A DNA stretch of 64,000 nucleotides from Phaseolus vulgaris (taxonomy: Eukaryota; Streptophyta; Magnoliopsida; Fabales; Fabaceae). Positions 1 through 10,486 of the stretch are shown piece after piece. Location of the stretch: positions 12,068,037 to 12,132,036 of the forward strand of contig NC_023754.2 in the NCBI RefSeq assembly GCF_000499845.2, given 5' to 3'. The translations under genes and the position numbers were made by a program. Positions within the stretch are counted from its first letter, which is position 1. Each line of letters begins with the position of its first letter. The notes under the pieces were generated by a model. The model was given only the letters and a program-made list of their open reading frames with translations. It ran no database searches and was not told the DNA's origin.

Positions 1-158
1 CAGGTCCCATGCATTCTCGCCTGTTCTATGCGCGAGGCTTCCACATTCGCCTGTAACGAACGCATAATCTCCACCATCTGCGCCATGGTCATGGCGCCGG
101 CGCCTTCAGCAGCAACGGGCGCAACTGGACTTGAACGGTTGCTTCTCATTTTTCTCAT
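1..158 (-). CDS. gag N-terminus of Tat-like gypsy element A (partial)
   Basis: Read on the minus strand from the ATG at 158, this codes the start of a retrotransposon capsid (gag) protein. A Ser/Ala/Pro-rich head is followed by a coiled-coil-like stretch containing MTMAQMVEIMRSLQANVEAS. The same kind of opening, with a MET-x-x-LQ type helix, is seen in element B at 8599-8805. The frame is open to the window edge, so the protein is cut off by the window and not by mutation. It lies downstream of an LTR and primer-binding site, as expected for gag. A second ATG at 149 is an alternative start. The family assignment rests on this N-terminus, the primer site and the LTR layout. Confidence 0.6.
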   Translation of the reverse strand, partial: MRKMRSNRSSPVAPVAAEGAGAMTMAQMVEIMRSLQANVEASRIEQARMHGT

Positions 159-570
159 GAAATCTTGGCAATTCACAGAGTGTAATGAACAACACTTCCT
201 TCAGCGACAATCGATTCAGCAATCAATCGGTCAGAACTTTGCAAAACTTCGCAAGAAAACTCGAGAACACAGAAAACCTCCACATAAACCTGCAACTCCA
301 CCAGAAACCAACGCTTCTTCCACGAGAAACCAAACAAACCGAAGAACTCAGATCTTCACCGAACAAATTTCGCGCAAGGAGCAGAAAACTTCACCTCACC
401 GAACAAAAATCCAAACGAACGGTGGAAAACGCGAAATCACCGAACAAATTTCAAACGAACAGCGAACAATGGTTGCACCAGCACACAACCACGCAGAAAA
501 CTACAAAACCTCCAAGAACTCACGCTGTGGATGGGAACAGGTTTTACACGGCCCCACGGTGGGCGCCTGA
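159..570 (-). other. Untranslated leader and primer-binding site of gypsy element A
   Basis: This is the leader between the LTR and gag on the minus strand. The primer-binding site is at 550-567 and reads GGCGCCCACCGTGGGGCC on the minus strand, three bases inside the LTR end. Nearly the same site occurs in elements B and in the 18-20 kb element. The rest is A- and C-rich on the plus strand. The plus-strand open frames across it are low-complexity and not credible genes. Confidence 0.65.
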
Positions 571-1389
571 TGATCCTGCCTGTTGACCAAAACGTTGGAA
601 CTTGCCTCGTCAAACTTGGATCGACGTGTGCACCGCTTCAACCTCCGTCCTTCGTCACGATCCACCTCAAGAACCTGCAGAAGAACAGAGCGGCGCAGCT
701 GCGGCCGATCGCACTCCAACGCCCAAGTCAGTGACTGAACCACCAAATACTTCAAGAGTACACTCAAGAACTCACAAGGAACCGTGAACCAGTTCTCTCT
801 CACAGTATGCTCAAGAACTCGCAAGCGTAAAGAAGACAATCTGAACGTGCGTACCTCAGAAGTTCGTTGGGGAACCCTTAAATACCTGGTCACTTTCTCT
901 CTCCTGGCAGTTACAGACCTGGACACGTGGCTCGCATCCAGCTGTACACGTGCCATCATCTGGAGCCTCCTTGACTTGGGCGCTGCTTCTGACTCTCCTT
1001 TGGCTAAGTTACTTATGCATGATACTGCTCAGTGCATAGCTAACTTGGAGCGCGATCTCTACTGGAATTGGCGAGTTAGGGTGCCTTCGTACACCTTCCC
1101 TGTGGTCTCGCCGGCCGCCTTCACAATTTGCACTACCTTCATCTTCGGCGATGTGCTTGCCCAGGCGATCTCTAATCACTTGGTCGCCTGAGTTTACATC
1201 TGGCGACTTCATCTTTAACCCGGTGACCGCCGATTCTGGTATGCTGAAGATCGGAGCGCGCCCACTTAATAACTGGCGATTTCACGAGCCTCCCGACCTC
1301 CTTCCCTTCTGCAAAACCTGGCGTCTCGTCAACACGCCTATACTGTAGCTTGGTGCCACGTCATTACTTCCGACTACCAGGGCGGTACA
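571..1389 (-). repeat. 5' LTR of gypsy element A
   Basis: An 819-bp LTR bounded by TGATCCTG and GGTACA on the plus strand. The boundaries are supported by a solo LTR of the same family in the opposite orientation at 12928-13721, which has a clean 5-bp target duplication. The primer site lies next to its left end, so the element runs leftward and out of the window. No coding sequence is expected; the open frames here are shadows. Confidence 0.75.
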
Positions 1390-1649
1390 CATGAATATGA
1401 ATTTAAGAAGGAATTAAAGATAGAGATAAGGAAGGTCTTATCCTTTATGATGTTCCTTCAATGAGTCATATGCCTTTTGATCAAGAAGCCTCTTTTGACT
1501 ATTGAGAGCCTTGGACTGATACATAACATTGATTCAACTTCAATGTTAGTCTTTTTCTTCCAAGAACCTGATCAGATGACTCAGTTCCTCATATTCCTCT
1601 AGATTCCCTGCATAAACATGAATTCAAGCAACAAGGTTTGGTCCCCTTA

Positions 1650-3336
1650 CAAATGTGGGTCCATTTGGTTTACTTTTATAATTTGAAACCTCACAACCTT
1701 TAGGAATCCATTTCATAAAGCCTTTGGGAACAAAAAATTTCCTTATTTTGCAGAATCTAACAGAATGGCCTTTCTTCATGCAATAAAATCATGTAACAAC
1801 CGATTGTTTCGACTTAACAATCGGTTGTTTTACTGGCTTTTTTGAAAAACTCTTTGAAAACTTATCTTGCTTGTTTTGTGGATTAAAACCTAATCCAGCT
1901 CTTCCAAAAACACAGTTTTAAGATGCCAGGACATTCTCAAAGTTGGATTTTCCTTTTGAAAGATTATCCACAGTACTTACAAGATAATGCACTTTCCTTT
2001 CAAGATTTTCACAATTTTCGCAGATGAGAGTGTCGCACTTGCAGGAAGAGTTTTCGCAATGTGTTTCAAGATTTTCAAAATCCCTTTTTGATTTTTTCAG
2101 TTCTTCTTCAATTGCTTTAACTCTATTTTGAAGGCAGCTGTTAAGATCTTTCAATCGGTTGTTTGAAAGAACCAATCGATTAGATTCATCATGTGTTTCT
2201 TGAAAAGCTTCAAGCAATTCACTATAATTTTCTTCATTTAAAGACGCAGATGAACTTACTTCACTTGAGCTGCTTGACTCATCATCTCCTTCAGCAATCA
2301 AGCATATGTTTGCCTTTTCTTCTTCACTTGATGATGAACTTGATTAGGATACTTCATTCTCATCCCAAGCTATGTAGGCCCTTTTTGACTTTCCCTTCTT
2401 TTCTTTGTAGCTTGAATTCTTCTCCTTGCTTTCTTTATTTGGGCAATCTTCCTTTATGTGCCCTTGCTCACCACAACCAAAACAAGTATAGTTATTGGAA
2501 TTAAAATCTTTGGATTTTTTGTTTCCATACCTTTCTTTGTTGCGGTTCCTTTTCAAGAATTTGCTAAACTTTCTAGATAGCAAACTAAGGTTCTCTTCAT
2601 CACTGGATTCTTGCTTGCTTTTGTGCTTGACAACTTTTAAGGCTATGCTTTTTACATGCTTATCTTCACTTTCTTGAACATTGAGTCTATTCATTTCTAA
2701 CTCATGTTCCCTAAGCTTGCCAAACAAAGAAGCCATACTCAATGATGTTAGATCTTTAGATTCAGATATAACAGTTACCTTAGGTTGCCAAGACCTATCA
2801 AGACATTTGAGGATCTTGATGTTTAGCTCTTCTTTTTCAAAGGTTTTCTCAAGGCTCATGAGGTGATTGATGATATGCGTGAACCTTTTTTGAACTTCAG
2901 CAATTGTCTCACCCTTGAGCATTCTGAACATTTCATACTCTTGGATTAAAGTATGCTTTCTAGCTCTTTTCACCTCATTAGTACCTTCATGAGTTACCTC
3001 CAAGGTGTCCCACATTTCCTTTGCTGATTTGCATTGTGAGACCCTGAAAAATTCATCTGAATTCAAGGCAGAAGTTATTATGTTTTAAGCAATGCAATCA
3101 AACTTGGCCTTCTTGCTTTCAGAATCAGTCCATTGAGACCAAGGTTTTTCAATGGAAGATCCATCTTTTTCAAATTTTGGAACAAAGGGGCCATTTTCAA
3201 TTGCATCCCAAATACCTTTGTCAAGTGATTCTACAAAGATTTTCATTTTGACTTTCCAAAATTGGTAGTTCAAACCACAAAACAGAGGTGGTCTATTGAT
3301 TGAAGCACCTTCCCCAAAAGGTAGTCTATCAGCCAT
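1650..3336 (-). pseudogene. SIRE-type copia gag, with stops
   Basis: One reading frame runs on the minus strand from the ATG at 3336 and is broken by in-frame stops at 3085-3087, 2344-2346 and 1918-1920, and by a TGA near 1787 in place of a zinc-finger cysteine. Order of parts: an N-terminal segment starting MADRLPFGEGASINRPPLFC, a UBN2-like gag domain, a CCHC knuckle (CFGCGEQGHIKEDC), a Ser/Glu-rich part, a coiled coil, and a second knuckle remnant (FYCMKKGHSVRFC). Gag packages the element RNA in cytoplasmic particles. The stops make a full-length product impossible. Frame preservation over about 560 codons points to fairly recent decay. Confidence 0.85.
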
Positions 3337-3397
3337 ATAAAAATAGTTTTAGGATCACACTTGAATAAATTTCAAGAACCAAGCTCTTGATGCCAAT

Positions 3398-5226
3398 TGT
3401 AAGAATGTATGGCTTTAAACTAGAGGGGGTGAATGGTTTAAAAAGGGTTTTCGCAAACATTTAAGTCTAGAATGAAATCACTTTGAGAAAACTTGATTAA
3501 GAAATCAGTTTTCCAAAAACACAAAGCAAATTAGTACAAAATCAGAAAAACAATTGGTTGTTTCATAGAAACAATCAGTTGTTTATACCAGTTCACAAAT
3601 ATAATTTGGAATTAAAGAGTTCAAGGGATAGAGAGAATGCACACAGAGGTTTATACTGGTTCACTCTTAAACCAAGAGCTACATCCAGTCTTCCCAGAAA
3701 CCACTGGGGAATCCACTAAGCAATCAACCCTAGATTACTTACAACACCACCAAAGAAGTGACCTTGATCCCCTCAAGACACACAATTCCTTTGGCTCAGG
3801 ACAAACACCACTAAGAATGCTGATCTTGACAACCTCAATAACACACAACACTTCTCAGCTTCACACACAGAGTTTCTTCAAAGTACAAAAGGATTACACT
3901 TGTTACAGAAAGATCTTAAATCAATACAAGATGAAAATCCTATTCCACACTCTCTTGATCCAAGAAAACTCAAAGCAAACTCCAACTCTGTAAGAGAAAA
4001 ATCAGTGAAAAACTCAAATATGTTTTTTTTTATTAAACCTCAGTTCTTGTTTGTTACATAAACTGAGAAAACTATTTATTGCATTCAAAGACTGGTCAAA
4101 GCATTTAAAACTAGAGCGTAATCAGTTATAAAATCATTTAATGCTTAGTCAAAGCACAAAATAGTTTTCTGTTATGGTCCCAAAACAAACAATCGGTTGA
4201 ATGCTCGAATCAATCGGTTGTTTTGGTTTGACAGCAAGTCAACCATCAAAAACAGTTTTCAACCTTTCTAAGAACACATAAGTATAAAACAATCGGTTTT
4301 GAAACAACCGATTGTTTTTCACTTAGTTTGAAAAACATTTTTCAATTCAAAGGTTTGAGAATGCTTAACATTTGGATTCAATCAAGAGTAGATTTAACAC
4401 AGATAATCTACCCCAGATCCTATCTTAAGACAACTCAGCAACAACAAGCACATCCAGCCTTCCATCAAACTTCAAAGGGTTTGGATTCTTCAAAGCTTGA
4501 ACACACTTGATTCAACACATACACCACCAAAAATGTTGATCTTAACAACCTCAAGAGCACACAACCCTTCTTTGCTTTATAACACCAGAATGTTCACAAA
4601 TTACAGAACGAATTACACTGTTACAGAATCAACTGAAATCAATACAGAGTAATCCTAGTCCACTTCTCTCTTGAATAACCAAAGCTTAAAGTTCAAAACT
4701 CAAATGCTTGAAAAAACTCTTTGAAAAACTCAAATATGTTTTTCTGTCTTGTTGTTTGTTATAAAACATTAACAAACTATTTATTGTGTTCAAATCTTGG
4801 TCAAAGCATTTAAAGCATAAGCGTATTCAGTTATGAAATCAATTAAAGCTCTTTTAACAACCAAAACTGTTTTTCTGTTAGGATTCCAAACAAACAATCG
4901 GTTGAAATGGCAAATCAATCGGTTGTTTGGTTTTGACAGCAAGTCAACCATCCAAAACAATTTTCAAACTTTTTCAAAAACAGCTAAGTATAAAACAATC
5001 GGTTGTTTCGACAAAACAACAGGTTGTTTTTCACTTAGTTTGAAAAACACTTTAATCTTAAAAGATTTGAAAATACTTAAGCTTTAGATTCAACAAAGAG
5101 TGGATTACAAATATAATCTACCCCATATCCTATTCTAAAGCACACCAGTAACAGCAAGCACCTCCAGCCTTTCATCAAACACAAAGGATTTGGATTCTTC
5201 AAAGCTTGAACACACTTGATTGAACA
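3398..5226 (-). repeat. 5' LTR of copia element C with an internal duplication
   Basis: The 1829-bp LTR starts TGTAAGAATG and ends TTGAACA on the plus strand. The related solo LTR at 7077-8200 is only 1124 bp. The extra length is a tandem duplication: about 3770-4510 is repeated at about 4520-5226. Both copies hold the phrase on a dropped T-to-G direct repeat (ATGTTGATCTTAACAACCTC) and the A/T-rich tail before CTTGATT. The LTR carries many copies of the partly palindromic motif AACAATCGGTTGTTT. Confidence 0.8.
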
Positions 5227-5329
5227 GTGGGCACTTCTCTCCAGCACGCCCGCGCCTTTGCCACCGTCGCGTCTTCACCCGTTCTTTCCCATTCTGGGGT
5301 TTCGGTCCCTCTCACCGTCTCCCACCCCA

Positions 5330-6094
5330 CCTTTGTAAGGGTAAAGCGGTGGTAATCGAGTCAGACGAGGATTCCTCCGAGGGGCCAATCTACAAGAAAC
5401 CCAAGCCTACGCCGGCGATGGTTTCACATTCTTCTTCTTCCGATCGCTCTGTTTCGCCTCGGGGTCGCACGACCGACGTTTCTCTACTCTCTGATCTTGG
5501 TGGGACTGGTGCTTCTACTCCTCCTGTCCCTGAACTGCCCCTTGTCCTACAGCACGCCATCAAAGGCTTTCGGCAAGGGGTGCCTACAGATCTGGATGAA
5601 GCCACTGCGAGGGAGAGACTGGCTTCAACTTTGGGGCGCTATCCAGGGCTGAATCGGGGGACTCCTCGCTAGCTTGCTTGTTTGCTGCCCATGAGGCTAC
5701 TCTAAGGGAGGAGGTGGTCCATCTCTCGAAAATGCTCCATGCCAAGCGCCAAGAGGTTACTGTATTGGAAGCAAGAGTTTTGTCCCTGCGGGTTAAGGTC
5801 TTAAAGCTGGAAGAGGTCGATGAGGAGTCTAAGTCCAAGATCATGGGGCTTGAACAAAGGTTCGTCAGTCGTGAGGCACAACTAGGTCGAGCGGAGGCTG
5901 AGCTTCATCAACCAGCTAAGAGGTTCGAAGAAGCGGAGGGTGAGTTGATCGGTTATGTCCTCGACGCCTATGACGAGGGATTCAGAGACGCTCTTGCCCA
6001 AGTTGTTTGTGTGCACTCTAGAATGGATATTACGCCCTTCACTGTATCGAACCTTGTTGAAAACAGGCAGATCGTTCCCAGGGTCCTTCCTTGA
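5330..6094 (+). pseudogene. Antisense extra ORF of a Tat-like gypsy element (plant transposon protein, C-terminal part)
   Basis: Two overlapping frames (5220-5672 and 5678-6094) together resemble the C-terminal part of the protein often labelled putative gypsy-type transposon protein in plants. They show an acidic and Ser-rich linker (ESDEDSSEGPIYKK), a Leu-rich helix, then a long coiled coil with many EA/EV heptads ending near DEGFRDALAQVVCVHS. A frameshift lies at about 5640-5680. The N-terminal globular part is absent, probably lost at the copia LTR border at 5226. Such ORFs lie antisense between pol and the 3' LTR in Tat-lineage elements. The orientation here, opposite to gag, fits that. 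Function is unknown. Confidence 0.6.
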
Positions 6095-6438
6095 TGTGTA
6101 TTTGGCTGATGCATAAACTCTTTTATCTGTCCGCAACTTTTACTTTCCCGAACTCATATCTATTTTTATTTCTACATTGCGAACTGCTTTTTTGATTCTC
6201 ATAACTGCTCTGTCATGGTGTCTGGCGCTAAGACATTTCTTCTAGCATTCTGTTGCATGTTCCCCTTATCGTGAGGAGGGGTTTTAACTGTGAATTGGGT
6301 CGTTCCTCCTTGGCATTATTCGCAAGGGGAATAAACTCTCAACTGACCTCGGCTTCGCTCAAAGACGCGGAGGATTTATCTGGCGAATTATTTCGTTTCA
6401 CCTTGGCGCGATCACTCACGAGGGGAGGTGTTCTCTTA
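6095..6438. other. Non-coding part of element B with a direct repeat
   Basis: No coding sequence is supported. A block of about 45 bp (6321-6366, containing AACTGACCTCGGCTTCGCTC) is repeated at 6471-6515 with its CGCAAGGG leader. This looks like the junction of a deletion or a short tandem repeat at the place where pol would normally be. Confidence 0.5.
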
Positions 6439-8805
6439 CTAACCTACCTCTATGCTCACAAGGCTTCTAGCGCAAGGGAAATTAATTCTTAACTGACCTC
6501 GGCTTCGCTCAAAGGTGATACAGCCTCCACCTGAGAACCCTTCTGCAATGGTGTGAACCTCACCGTGTACGGGGACTTCGTGCCCCAGGCCACCCCTGTT
6601 GTCGCCACGTCCCTGGTCCCCTATTTTTCTTGCAGATAATCTCTTAGGAGACCGTTCTTCACAAACTCGTCTAGCTGGTGTCCCAGCGCTAAGCATTTGC
6701 GTATGGGGTGACCGTATGCTTGGTGGAACTCACACCAGGCATTCTTGTTGGGCCCAAGCCACTTGTCGGTCTTGGGAGGCACCTTCAGTCTCTCCGTTAT
6801 GTTTGGGATAGCGATGAGGTCTTTCAGTTCTACTATGAAGTCATGCCCTGGCGGCACGTTATCTCTCCCGCGCCCCCTCACATTAGACTTCTGATAGGGT
6901 TGTTGCTTCGCGGGGGACTTTACCTTTGTCGTCGCCTCGTGCACCCTTAGGGTTTGAGGACGACTTGCATGTGCGCTTTTCACTAACATCTTCCTCCGCC
7001 GCAATATGGGCCACCGCGCGGCGCCTTATATCGGCGAAGGTCTTGAGGTGGTTCCGGATGAGTGACTCGTTGAAGGTGTTAGAATATATGGCCTTAAACG
7101 AGAGGGGGGTGAATTGTTTAAGAAAGATTTTCAGAAACTTTTAAGCTTAGAATGAAAATACTTCAAGAAAACCTTGATTAAGAAATCAGTTTTTCAAAAC
7201 ATAAAGCAAAAGCACAATACTGGAAAAACAATCGGTTGCTTTACCGAAACAATCGGTTCTTTATACCAGTTATCAAATAACAAAACTGAATTTAAAGAGA
7301 TAGGGATAGAGAGATTGTACACAGTTTTTTATACTGGTTCACTCGAAACCCAGAGCTACATCTAGTCTTCTCAGAAACCCTGAGGAAATCCACTAAGCAT
7401 TCACACCTTGATCACTTACACAACAACCAAGAGAATGACCTTGAACACCTCAAGACACACACTCTTCTTGGCCAACACACCAACACTAAGATTGTTGATC
7501 TTGATCCCCTCAAGAACACACAGCCAATCTTAGCAAACACAGAAACGAAACTTGTTTAATAGAGTACAAGGATTACACTTGTTAAAGAAGATAATCTGAA
7601 ATCAATACAAGCAGAATCCTATTCCATACACTTTGATCAATCACACACTCTTAGCAATCTCAGCTCTTTGAAAAACTCAAAAACTCTTAGCAAAAACTTG
7701 TCAAAGATTAATTGTCAATCTGTTTTTCTGAATATATTCAAAGATGTAGATTGTTATCAAATCTTAACAAACTCTTAAATTGCATTAAAAGATTGGTCAA
7801 AGCATTTAATGACTGGAGGGTAAACAGTTAAATCATTTAAAGCTCAGTCAAAGATAAAACAGTTTTTCTGTTATGGTCCCAAAACAAACAATCGGTTGTT
7901 TCCTCGAATCAATCGGTTGTTTTGGTTCTTAACAGTTCAACCATTTTAAAAACAGTTTTCAATCTTTTTCTCAGAACACCTAAGTATAAACAATCGGTTG
8001 TTTTAACTTAGTTTGAAAACATTTTACTTTCACAAAGATTGAGATGCTTATGCTTTAGATTTAATCAAAGGGTGGATTACAACATCCAAACTACCCCAAA
8101 GGGTGACTAAACGAGTACAGCAACATCAAGCACTGCAGAGGCTTCAACATCCTTCAAAGGATTTGGATTCTTCAAAACTTGAACACCACTTGGTTCAACA
8201 AAAGGATCCTGACACGATGCCCTTCCTAAATGCGTGCAACATCATCTTTTCTTTTGTGAGGTTCAACCTCATCACTTGCGCTCCAAAACGGTGGAGAAAC
8301 TCCTTTAAAGACTCTCCTTGATATTGTCTTACATCAAAGAGGTCACAGGAGACTGACGGGGGGCTCGATTCGCGAGGTATTGTGCTTTGAACAGCTTTGT
8401 GAGTTGCGGGAACGACGTTACATGGCCATCAGGGAGGCTAATGAACCAGTCCATCGTTGTTCCTGCCAAAGTCACCTTGGGCCCTACGAGCGTGGCTGGT
8501 ATCACTGCATCCATGATCTCTGGTGAGAACGGTGTTGGGAACTCTCTGGGTGGCGTCACAGGCTCTTGATCTGCGCCCTCACGCTCAGCCACGTGGGTTT
8601 ACAGGTCTCTGCGCAGTTCCTCGTTTAAACAGCGCAGTTCTTCGCTCGTAGCTTGCGACGCTACCAAGTCAACTTGGATGCGTTCTTGGTTTGCTCTCGA
8701 TGCAACCATCTCTTCCTGAAGGGCTCGCATCGTCTCCATAACTTGTTGTAGGGTGAGGGCCTCACCCCCATTTGGTGCAACAGATCCTTGCCTCGTACCT
8801 CTCAT
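6439..8805 (-). pseudogene. Tat-like gypsy gag and gag-protease junction, interrupted
   Basis: Gag starts at 8805 (MRGTRQGSVAPNGGEALTLQ). It meets a TAA at 8597-8599 where CAA (Gln) is expected, continues at 8592-8329 as a retrotransposon gag domain (FPQLTKLFKAQYL), and shifts frame near 8335. It is then split at 8200/7077 by a solo LTR. Rejoining the flanks restores the gag text around a codon for Ser-Phe, so the LTR entered an otherwise continuous gene. The C-terminal part (7004-6621) has the basic RGRGRDN linker and the CEFHQAYGHPIRKC zinc-knuckle-like motif. Then the frame changes to the conserved GEVHTIAEGFSGGG motif that precedes protease. Nothing of protease itself remains. Confidence 0.8.
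7077..8200 (-). mobile_element. Solo LTR of the SIRE-like copia family inside gypsy gag
   Basis: An 1124-bp LTR, TGTTAGAATA to GGTTCAACA on the plus strand. It is flanked by GAAGG (7072-7076) and AAAGG (8201-8205), a 5-bp target duplication with one later change. It matches LTR C at 3398-4510 and parts of 5226 and is in the same orientation. No internal copia sequence is present, so it arose by LTR-LTR recombination after insertion into gag of element B. Confidence 0.88.
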
Positions 8806-8853
8806 CTCTTGGATCTTCCTAGTTCTTGCTGGTGGGACAGTGTTTTGTGTCGT

Positions 8854-8871
8854 GTCCCACGGTGGGCGCCA
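8854..8871 (-). other. Primer-binding site of gypsy element B
   Basis: It reads TGGCGCCCACCGTGGGAC on the minus strand, two bases from the LTR end at 8874. The same core occurs at 550-567 and, changed to TTGTCGCCCACCG, at 19819-19838. Confidence 0.7.
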
Positions 8872-8873
8872 AA

Positions 8874-9717
8874 TGTTCCTGTCGGTTGACTCGAAACGCC
8901 TTCGTACGCCTACGTCACTCTTACGTCCAGAGTCCTTGCGTTCACGTGTGCCTTTCTTGTGATGAACACCTGAAACACAAAAACAAAGGGCGCTCTAGTG
9001 GCTGTTTTCACTCTGACGCTCAAGTCAGTACTAGGGCTAGGAAACACCGAAACTGTATAATCTTACTACTGTGTGTGTTTTTTACGGGCAAGAGAATCCT
9101 CTCTTGTCAAGTTTGTTAACTTACTATTTATAGACTGAAACTAGGGTTTCTTGTTTACCTAAAATGGGCCTTTCTGATGGGCGGGCCCAACATTGTTGTT
9201 ACCTTACTCTCAGGGAAAGCTAGCACGTGGGGTCCCTAACTGGAGTGCAACCTCTGACGGGATGACCACCTGGGTGCCACCTCGTGCACCTGATCTCTGG
9301 GGTCACCCGTCTCTAGGAGTGCCCTAGCTGTTCACGTGTCATGCATGTAGCTCACCCCTGAATGTGACCCTTGCAGGCCATATCTTTCCAGTGGCTCTAT
9401 ACTTTGTGTCACGCCTGAACGCGTCGTCCACTCTACACGCATGGGCACTCGTGATCTAGGCTTCTCCCTTACTGATAACTGGTGTGTGATATGAGATCCA
9501 CCTCTCGTGGCCCATCTCTACTGTTTGGGTTTCCGATGTCTGACCTCTCCACACTGTTTAGTGGCAAGTCGATACATCCTGATGACCGATGTCTGACCAC
9601 TCTTGGCTCCTTGGCGCACGTGCTTTGCGGGGTACTGGCCCGTGCTGCTTGTGGGACCCGCTTACGTGGCACCAACATTACCAGTGGTCAGTCAACGCTC
9701 GAGGACCGGTCGGTACA
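8874..9717 (-). repeat. 5' LTR of gypsy element B
   Basis: An 844-bp LTR bounded by TGTTCCTGTC and CGGTACA on the plus strand. The left side abuts the primer site and leader of B. The right side abuts ATTTC, which is the beginning of duplicated segment copy 1. A TATTTATAG box-like stretch is at about 9123-9131. It is GC-richer than its flank, as in many Tat LTRs. Confidence 0.75.
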
Positions 9718-9870
9718 ATTTCATTTTTTGTTTTTGTCTTTGTGGTCATTCACTCTCTTTAAGTGCATTTTACTCATATTTATTTCGTAGGTAGTGTCCC
9801 CAATGGCGAGAATTTACTCACATTTGCTTTCTCATGTAGTGTCCCTAATGGTGACGCAAAGTTTAATTAT

Positions 9871-10162
9871 TGTTGGAGATCCCACATCGACTAGAGATTA
9901 AATCATTTCATAGTGGGTGCAAACCTCACCTTATAAGTCAGTTTTATGAGGTTGAGTTAGGCTTAAAATCCACTTCTTAATATGATATCAGAGCCATTTT
10001 GAGTCTATCCTAACGATTGTTTGTCGGGCTTATCAAAACACTCGCAATCGAGCCGTTATCGGACCACCCATAATATATAGTCTCACGCACGAGTTAGTAG
10101 CCTCGACGCGAGGCAGTGTGTTGGAGATCTCATATCGACTAAAGATTATAACATTTTATAGT
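9871..10162 (+). mobile_element. TRIM-like miniature LTR element (copy 1)
   Basis: It begins TGTTGGAGATCCCACATCG and has an LTR-like unit of about 112 bp. An initiator-methionine-tRNA primer site TGATATCAGAGCC follows at 9983-9995. After about 125 bp of interior the LTR start recurs at 10119 (TGTTGGAGATCTCATATCG) and stops after 44 bp. The layout (LTR near 100 bp, iMet primer site, no coding sequence) matches terminal-repeat retrotransposons in miniature. The right LTR is truncated at the same base in copy 2 (44664-44963), so it decayed before the duplication. Confidence 0.7.
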
Positions 10163-10486
10163 ACAAGTTTCCTAAAGATGACCATTAGAACTCCTAAAAA
10201 CTCTCTATTCATGGAGTGCCATGTGGCGTCTATAAATCCTCTCCATTGGTGGATTGCCATGTGGCAATCCATGTCTTGAAGGAACTTTCCATTAGCATGA
10301 AGACAAGTGGCATAAAAAGAGAAAGAAGCATAGAAAAGTTTGTGTCTTGGAAGAACTTGAATGGTCACCTTTGAAGAAAGGAAAGAAAAGGAGGGGCACC
10401 TACTTGGTTTCTTGGTTGGCGCCATGTAGGATGTGATGTGGGCGTTTCCTCTTGGCCTTTTAAGGCCCAAAGTTCTAGACTAAATT

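Larger units (their letters stand above)
1390..5226 (-). mobile_element. Decayed SIRE-like Ty1/copia retrotransposon C
   Basis: A minus-strand element with a 5' LTR at 3398-5226, a primer site reading TTGGCATCAAGAGC just inside it (near 3384-3397), and a gag gene below. No protease, integrase or reverse transcriptase is visible before gypsy LTR A begins at 1389. Either A is inserted into C and the rest lies outside the window, or C was truncated. The gag opening, the UBN2-type domain and two zinc knuckles are typical of the SIRE/Maximus branch of plant copia elements. The stretch 1390-1640 gives only broken frames. Confidence 0.8.
5227..9717 (-). mobile_element. Pol-less Tat-like gypsy derivative B
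   Basis: A minus-strand element with its 5' LTR at 8874-9717, primer site 8854-8871, gag with the start of the gag-protease junction at 6439-8805, and an extra antisense ORF at 5330-6094. There is no room for reverse transcriptase, RNase H or integrase between gag and the extra ORF. The left LTR is not seen; copia LTR C abuts at 5226. The right target duplication would be ATTTC. Copy 2 of the duplicated segment keeps the uninterrupted sequence (about 43202-43225), which is direct evidence for insertion at this point. Confidence 0.75.

Noticed and set aside
10156..10470. Minus-strand 104-aa frame that also occurs at 44957-45271
   Set aside because: It is conserved only because the DNA is duplicated. 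It has no domain, no codon-position bias visible by eye and no neighbouring exons.
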